From contig DSAI01000130.1 of NCBI GenBank assembly GCA_011372845.1, positions 1-8,867 on the forward strand: a stretch of 8,867 bases of DNA. The letters are read 5' to 3'. How positions within the stretch are numbered: the stretch's first letter is position 1; the number at the start of each line of letters is the position of its first letter. Both the position numbers and the translations under genes were made by a program. Under the pieces are notes generated by a model. It did not search any database. It was given only the letters and a program-made list of their open reading frames with translations, and was not told the origin of the DNA. This document shows, one piece after another, positions 5,702 through 8,867 of the stretch. This stretch comes from Actinomycetota bacterium. GTDB lineage: Bacteria > Actinomycetota > Coriobacteriia > Anaerosomatales > Anaerosomataceae.

Positions 5702-7480
5702 TCAGAACAGGAGGTTCATCACGACACCCGCCGAGAGAGCGACCGCCACCATCAGCCCTGTGGCCTTGGCCGTGTCGCGCCACCCCAGCTCGCGGAGCAT
5801 CACCGCATACGTGGCCACGCAGGGGAACGTGAGCGTGAGCAGGACCGATGCCTTCACGAGCTGCAGCGGCGCGAGTGCCAGCGGCGCCAGCAGGCCCACG
5901 GCGACATCCTTGCGCAGGAAGCCGAGCACGAGAGCCAGCGCAGCCTCGGCAGGGAGGCCGAAGACGCGCTCCATGAGGGGCTCCACGGCCCCGGCGATCG
6001 CTTCGAACGCGCCGCTCATGTACACGAGGTCGATCGCAACCACCCCGATGAGCACCACCGGTACGGCCTCGAGCAGGAATCCCCGCAGGCGCATGGCCAG
6101 CTTCTTCCACAGCGTGGTGAACGACGGCCGCCGGTACGGTGGGATCTCCAGGATTATCTCGGGCAGGAAGTCTTTGCTTGTGAGCCGCAGGACGTTGCCG
6201 AGCACGAACCACACGACCGCCATGATCCCGTACGCGAGCAGCACGTACCGCAGGCCGTGCGGCGCCAGCAGCCCGAACATCATCGCCTGCAGCGACGCGC
6301 ACGGCACACCGATGGAGATGAGCGTGGCGGCGATGAAGCGCTCCCGGCGAGTGTCCAGTACGCGCGTGGCAAGGATGCCGGGCACGTTGCACCCGAAGCC
6401 GAGCAGGAGCGGGATCACCGCGTACCCGTGCAACCCGAGACGGTGCATCAGGCTGTCGAGCAGTATCGCGAGCCGCGGCAGATACCCGATGTCCTCCATC
6501 AGGCCAAGCACACTGTAGAAGGCGAACACATACGGAAGGACCATGCCGAAGACGACGTAGAGGCCCGTTGTGAGGAGGCCGAACGACTGTACGAGGTCGA
6601 GGGTGCGCACGCCGTCCACCACCACGTAACCGCCCACCAGGATGTCGTGGACGAACCCGCCCCCGCCCAGCGTCTCGGAGAGGGCCGAGACCACCGGCAT
6701 CCAGAGCCCCTCGAACAGCGGATCCATCACCATCCCGATGATCGACTCGCCGATGAACCTGATGAACGCGAACGCGGCGATGATCGCCGCCGCGCCGATG
6801 ACCGTGCCGCTCACCGGCCTGACGCTGGCCTCCTCGAGAAGGTCACGCCAGGCGTGGCGCTTGGGCTCGATGTGCTGCACTTCCGAGATGATGGAGCCGA
6901 TCTCGCACCACACGTCGCCGGGGGCCCGGGGCTCGGGCGCCTCGGCAACGGCGGCCGTCTCCAGCACGTCAACGAGCTCCTTGATGCCCACGCCTGCGAT
7001 CGCCGAGACGGGCACCACGGGTACGCCAAGGCGGCGTGAGAGCGCCTCATGATCGATGGAGATCCCGCGATGCTTGGTCTCGTCCCAGAGGTTCAGGGCC
7101 ACGACCATCGGCAGACCCCGTTGCCGGAGCTGCAACGTGAGGGCGAGGTTGCGCTCGAGATTGGTGGCGTCCACCACGTTGAGCACGACGCCGCCCCTGT
7201 CGACGATCTCGCAGGCCACGTCTTCGGCCGCACAGGTGGCTTCGAGGCTGTAGGTGCCCGGTACGTCGATCACCGGCACCCGTGCCCCGCCGAGGCGCAT
7301 CTCGCCCTCGAGGAACTCGACGGTGGTGCCGGGATAGTTCGAACTCATCGCCCCCACACCGGTGAGGCGCGAGAAGACCACGCTCTTGCCCACATTGGGG
7401 TTTCCCACCAACAGCACGCGAAGAGCGCCCCTGTCGGCAGCAGGGGCGCTCGGGGTCGTACTGTCGCTCGGACTGCTCAC
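5702..7480 (-). CDS. feoB: Ferrous iron transporter B
   Basis: This 592-residue inner-membrane protein imports Fe(II). The cytoplasmic GTPase comes first: G1 GNPNVGKS at 26-33, G2 YPGTTVE at 49-55, G3 DVPG at 72-75, G4 NLWD at 130-133 and G5 SAIAG at 159-163. A helical linker follows, then the membrane part from about 224 with several hydrophobic helices. Transport-gate motifs are present: GFGCNVPGILATRVL at 361-375 (C364), GVPCASL at 391-397 (C394) and FPCVATYAV at 552-560 (C554). It is shorter than the E. coli protein (about 770 residues) and lacks a long C-terminal extension, but all core motifs are kept. The P-loop has VGKS where many FeoB proteins have SGKT. The start is GTG at 7480, overlapping the feoA stop as GTGA. 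Expression probably depends on the iron box upstream of the DUF5320 gene. Confidence 0.97.
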   Translation of the reverse strand: MSSPSDSTTPSAPAADRGALRVLLVGNPNVGKSVVFSRLTGVGAMSSNYPGTTVEFLEGEMRLGGARVPVIDVPGTYSLEATCAAEDVACEIVDRGGVVLNVVDATNLERNLALTLQLRQRGLPMVVALNLWDETKHRGISIDHEALSRRLGVPVVPVSAIAGVGIKELVDVLETAAVAEAPEPRAPGDVWCEIGSIISEVQHIEPKRHAWRDLLEEASVRPVSGTVIGAAAIIAAFAFIRFIGESIIGMVMDPLFEGLWMPVVSALSETLGGGGFVHDILVGGYVVVDGVRTLDLVQSFGLLTTGLYVVFGMVLPYVFAFYSVLGLMEDIGYLPRLAILLDSLMHRLGLHGYAVIPLLLGFGCNVPGILATRVLDTRRERFIAATLISIGVPCASLQAMMFGLLAPHGLRYVLLAYGIMAVVWFVLGNVLRLTSKDFLPEIILEIPPYRRPSFTTLWKKLAMRLRGFLLEAVPVVLIGVVAIDLVYMSGAFEAIAGAVEPLMERVFGLPAEAALALVLGFLRKDVAVGLLAPLALAPLQLVKASVLLTLTFPCVATYAVMLRELGWRDTAKATGLMVAVALSAGVVMNLLF

Positions 7481-7818
7481 GGCTTGGCCCCGTTGCCGTC
7501 CGACGGATCCCCGGGTGCCTGCGGCCGCTCGACTCTCACGCGGCCCGCTATCCCGCGCCCGAGAGCCACCCTGAAGCCGTCACACTCCACCGTGACGGGA
7601 CCGCCAGCCGGCATCGCGCTGGCCTTGGTCACCTGCTTGCCCAGACGCAGACCCATGTTGCCGAGACGGGCTTCGAGTTGCGGCCCGCCGAGTATCTCGG
7701 CGATGCGCGCTTTCTCTCCCGTGTGGAGCGCGAGCAGCGTGTCGCCTGTAGTGTGCTGGAACGGAACCGGGGCCTTACCTCTGCCCCGCATCCCTCTCCC
7801 TGGTCCCCGTCTGGGCAT
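7477..7818 (-). CDS. feoA: Ferrous iron transport protein A
   Basis: FeoA is a small cytoplasmic SH3-like protein that works with FeoB in Fe(II) uptake. The 113-residue product has its FeoA domain at about 23-97, with the typical RLGNMGLRLGKQVT (51-64) and ALGRGIAGRVRV (85-96) segments. It is longer than common FeoA proteins (about 75-85 residues) because of two additions: a Gly/Arg-rich N-terminus (MPRRGPGRGMRGRGK) and a polar C-terminal tail. The ATG at 7818 is preceded by AGGAGAG at good spacing. The TGA overlaps the feoB GTG by four bases. It lies 46 bases after the DUF5320 gene. Confidence 0.94.
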   Translation of the reverse strand: MPRRGPGRGMRGRGKAPVPFQHTTGDTLLALHTGEKARIAEILGGPQLEARLGNMGLRLGKQVTKASAMPAGGPVTVECDGFRVALGRGIAGRVRVERPQAPGDPSDGNGAKP

Positions 7819-7848
7819 GTCGACTCTCCTGTGTGGCTCGATTCGCCC

Positions 7849-7866
7849 GAGATCGCACGCGATCTC
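7849..7866. repeat. Perfect 8-2-8 palindrome at the DUF5320/feoA junction
   Basis: GAGATCGC and GCGATCTC are perfect complements around AC. The palindrome overlaps the stop codon of the DUF5320 gene (7865-7867) and ends 31 bases before the feoA start. It could be an internal operator or an mRNA hairpin separating the two genes. With no U-run it is unlikely to be a full terminator. Confidence 0.45.
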
Positions 7867-8161
7867 AGGACACTGACGGCCCGGTGTCCTTGAGCAGCCG
7901 CTTCACGCGGTCGAGCTCAGCAGTCAGGGCATCCGCCCGGTCGCTCAGGAAGCGCTTATCGGTCTCAGGGTCGTAGTAACCAGGAGCGACGGGGCCGTAC
8001 CCGGCGCCCCTGAAACCAAAACCCCGGCCTGCGCCTCGCCTCAAGCCGCGCCCGAAGAATCCGCGTGCCGGAGGAACATCTGCGGGGCCGACGCAGTACC
8101 CCGCGCCCCGCCCCGTCATGGGACCCTGTCCCGTCGGTCCACTACCATCGCCTCGTGGCAT
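7865..8161 (-). CDS. DUF5320-type Gly/Arg-rich small protein
   Basis: This 98-residue protein has no established function. Its N-terminus, MPRGDGSGPTGQGPMTGRG followed by AGYC, is the hallmark of DUF5320, a family often encoded near genes for iron-molybdenum-cofactor-type or iron-sulfur proteins in anaerobes (family knowledge). A Gly/Arg/aromatic-rich middle (about 32-65) leads to a C-terminal helix with heptad-like leucines (about 71-94), which could form a coiled coil. There is a single cysteine, C23. I chose the ATG at 8161 since GGGAGGTG ends six bases before it; a GTG at 8170 lies inside that site. It is the first gene of the feo transcript, so a role in iron handling is a fair guess but unproven. 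Confidence 0.8.
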   Translation of the reverse strand: MPRGDGSGPTGQGPMTGRGAGYCVGPADVPPARGFFGRGLRRGAGRGFGFRGAGYGPVAPGYYDPETDKRFLSDRADALTAELDRVKRLLKDTGPSVS

Positions 8162-8192
8162 GGCTGCCACCTCCCGATCAGTGCCGTGCCGT

Positions 8193-8210
8193 GTCAGCGG
8201 TATCGCTGAC
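8193..8210 (-). promoter_or_regulatory. Stem-loop in the feo operon leader
   Basis: GTCAGCG and CGCTGAC form a perfect 7-base inverted repeat around four bases. With a start site expected near 8217, it would fold at the very 5' end of the transcript, and could protect the mRNA or be a second protein-binding site. Confidence 0.45.
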
Positions 8211-8229
8211 TTAGTACGTGCTAACCTTA
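8211..8229. promoter_or_regulatory. DtxR/IdeR-like iron box
   Basis: The plus strand reads TTAGTACGTGCTAACCTTA. Against the classical DtxR/IdeR consensus TWAGGTTAGSCTAACCTWA, the first four bases and the last ten agree (14 of 19), while the middle of the left half does not. A shorter near-palindrome (TTAGTAC/GTGCTAA, one mismatch) lies within it. It overlaps the -10 of the feo promoter, the right place for an iron-loaded repressor to shut off Fe(II) uptake. Confidence 0.6.
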
Positions 8230-8252
8230 CACCTTCATGTGCGTTCAGTCAA
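8224..8252 (-). promoter_or_regulatory. Sigma70-type promoter of the DUF5320-feoAB operon
   Basis: On the minus strand TTGACT (8252 to 8247, five of six) and TAAGGT (8229 to 8224, with the key TA and final T) are spaced by exactly 17 bases. Transcription should begin near 8217, about 55 bases before the ATG at 8161. The -10 lies in the conserved half of the iron box. Confidence 0.6.
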
Positions 8253-8452
8253 GAGCCTGATCCGCTCGAAGGGGAAGCTGCGAAGGCGAGTCCGCGGACA
8301 CGAACGTTTGCGGGAACGACACCGACGGCATACGGTTGAAGCATCCAGGTTTTGGGAATCGCATGGATATGCGGGGGGCGGGGGAGCCTCAGCGACGGTC
8401 GGTACACACGCTGTATGGCCCTGCGCTGAATCGTGACCAAAGCTCACAAGAG

Positions 8453-8459
8453 AAGGAGG
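8453..8459 (+). promoter_or_regulatory. Strong Shine-Dalgarno site before the 8465 ATG
   Basis: AAGGAGG, five bases before the ATG at 8465. It is the best ribosome-binding site near the propeller gene, but the frame it serves closes after 21 codons, which raises the question of a frameshift or a leader peptide. Confidence 0.6.
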
Positions 8460-8464
8460 CGTGC

Positions 8465-8530
8465 ATGGGCAACCGACGGACGGCCGCATCACGACATCGG
8501 CGAGGGAGGAGCGTGTCGTGCTCGCGATAG
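8465..8530 (+). CDS. 21-codon Arg-rich leader frame, or displaced start of the propeller gene
   Basis: This frame starts with ATG after a near-ideal Shine-Dalgarno site and ends at TAG 8528-8530. It codes for a short, arginine-rich peptide (MGNRRTAASRHRRGRSV and four more residues). It overlaps the start of the propeller gene in another frame. Removing two bases near 8516 would join its basic N-terminus to the hydrophobic signal core of the propeller protein, giving a textbook signal peptide. It may therefore be the true 5' end, cut off by a frameshift or sequencing error, or else a small coupled leader. Confidence 0.4.
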   Translation: MGNRRTAASRHRRGRSVSCSR

Positions 8531-8867
8531 CGGTCGTGATGCTGCTCGCATTATCTCCGGGCGCAGCATACGGAGGATGGTGGCGGTACCTTGGACCGGA
8601 CCTGGTGAGTGCCTCCCCTGCGGGCGATCCTGGTGACGGCTCGAGCCGCGGGATCAGCATCAGCTATGACGGGCGCTGTGTGGCGTTCGATTCGCGCGCG
8701 TCCAACCTCTCCCCGGACGACCAGAACACCTTCTATGATGGCGAACGGGACGTGTTCGTCCGAGACACCATCGCGTCGACCACGTACCTGGCAAGCAAGA
8801 CGCCTTCAGGCGCCCTGGAGCCTGATCGCGGTGCGCGATCATCAGCGATGAGCAAGTGTGGCCGCTA
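8518..8867 (+). CDS. Secreted WD40/TolB-like beta-propeller protein, N-terminal part
   Basis: Only the first 116 codons are visible; the gene runs off the right edge. The GTG at 8518 has GGAGGAG six bases upstream. The hydrophobic core LAIAVVMLLALSPGAAYG (2-19) looks like a signal peptide but has no basic residue before it, which is unusual. The mature part carries a propeller-blade unit: SRGISISYDGRCVAFDSRAS near 43-62, then ERDVFVRDT at 76-84 and TTYLAS, and a second unit begins near RSSAMSKCGR at 107-116. This pattern (S-I-S-x-D-G-R-x-V-A-F, then D-V-F-V-R-D) is typical of PD40/TolB-like repeats in secreted or cell-surface proteins. It is divergent to the feo operon. An alternative GTG start at 8461 in the same frame would add basic residues but sits only one base from its Shine-Dalgarno site. 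Confidence 0.75.
   Translation, partial: MLAIAVVMLLALSPGAAYGGWWRYLGPDLVSASPAGDPGDGSSRGISISYDGRCVAFDSRASNLSPDDQNTFYDGERDVFVRDTIASTTYLASKTPSGALEPDRGARSSAMSKCGR

Noticed and set aside
5627..7039. A 470-codon open frame on the plus strand
   Set aside because: It lies antisense to feoB and is rich in Arg, His, Glu and Asp with no recognisable domain: a shadow of GC-rich codon use in feoB.
8253..8464. Riboswitch or other structured RNA upstream of the propeller gene
   Set aside because: No known riboswitch core was recognised; only a 10-base palindrome GTCCGCGGAC at 8290-8299 and G-rich runs are seen, which are common at this base composition.
8235..8660. A 141-codon open frame on the minus strand across the divergent intergenic region
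   Set aside because: No family resemblance, no good ribosome site, and it overlaps the propeller gene, which has clear repeat motifs.
1..8867. CRISPR array, tRNA, rRNA, insertion sequence or attachment sites
   Set aside because: No regularly spaced direct repeats, no tRNA-like cloverleaf, no transposase or integrase frame, and no terminal repeats were found.

Overview
The window is high-GC bacterial DNA, densely coded and almost entirely on the minus strand. Short ATGA/GTGA start-stop overlaps are common, one gene starts with GTG, and Shine-Dalgarno sites are G-rich. The gene content (a sulfhydrogenase/anaerobic-sulfite-reductase-type iron-sulfur protein with its flavin partner, FeoA/FeoB ferrous iron uptake, a DtxR/IdeR-like iron box, a DUF5320 protein, and a secreted WD40/TolB-like propeller) suggests an anaerobic, possibly actinobacterial (Coriobacteriia-like) organism. 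That placement is inference; no rRNA or marker gene is present.

Layout, read in the direction of minus-strand transcription (right to left). (1) A sigma70-like promoter at 8224-8252, its -10 overlapped by a DtxR/IdeR-like half-palindrome (8211-8229), drives a DUF5320 protein, feoA, feoB and a radical SAM/winged-helix protein (8161 to 4709). (2) A two-gene unit follows: a 63-residue PGPGW-type membrane protein and an SRPBCC-fold protein (4638 to 4010). (3) Next is a lipoprotein substrate-binding protein of the NMT1/THI5 (SsuA/NrtA-like) type, coupled by a 4-base overlap to a membrane histidine kinase (3930 to 1340). The binding-protein frame carries an in-frame TGA at codon 276. The remaining 59 codons after it still read as the family's C-terminus and run into the kinase start. 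(4) Last comes a redox operon: a 4Fe-4S dicluster electron-transfer subunit and the start of its FAD/NAD-type partner, cut by the window edge. It is preceded by a perfect 8-3-8 palindrome over a good -10. On the plus strand at the right edge is a partial secreted beta-propeller gene (8518 onward), overlapped by a 21-codon leader frame with its own strong Shine-Dalgarno site.

How the parts may work together: the feo cluster looks like iron-repressed Fe(II) import; the redox operon would be a consumer of iron-sulfur clusters. The binding protein plus kinase, with no permease or ATPase beside it, looks more like a periplasmic ligand-sensing pair than a transporter, but its response regulator is not visible here. 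The points most worth a second look are the in-frame TGA in that sensor pair, the iron box/promoter, the symmetric operator before the redox operon, and the uncertain start or frameshift of the propeller gene. I did not find a clearly new multi-gene system; these are the best candidates.
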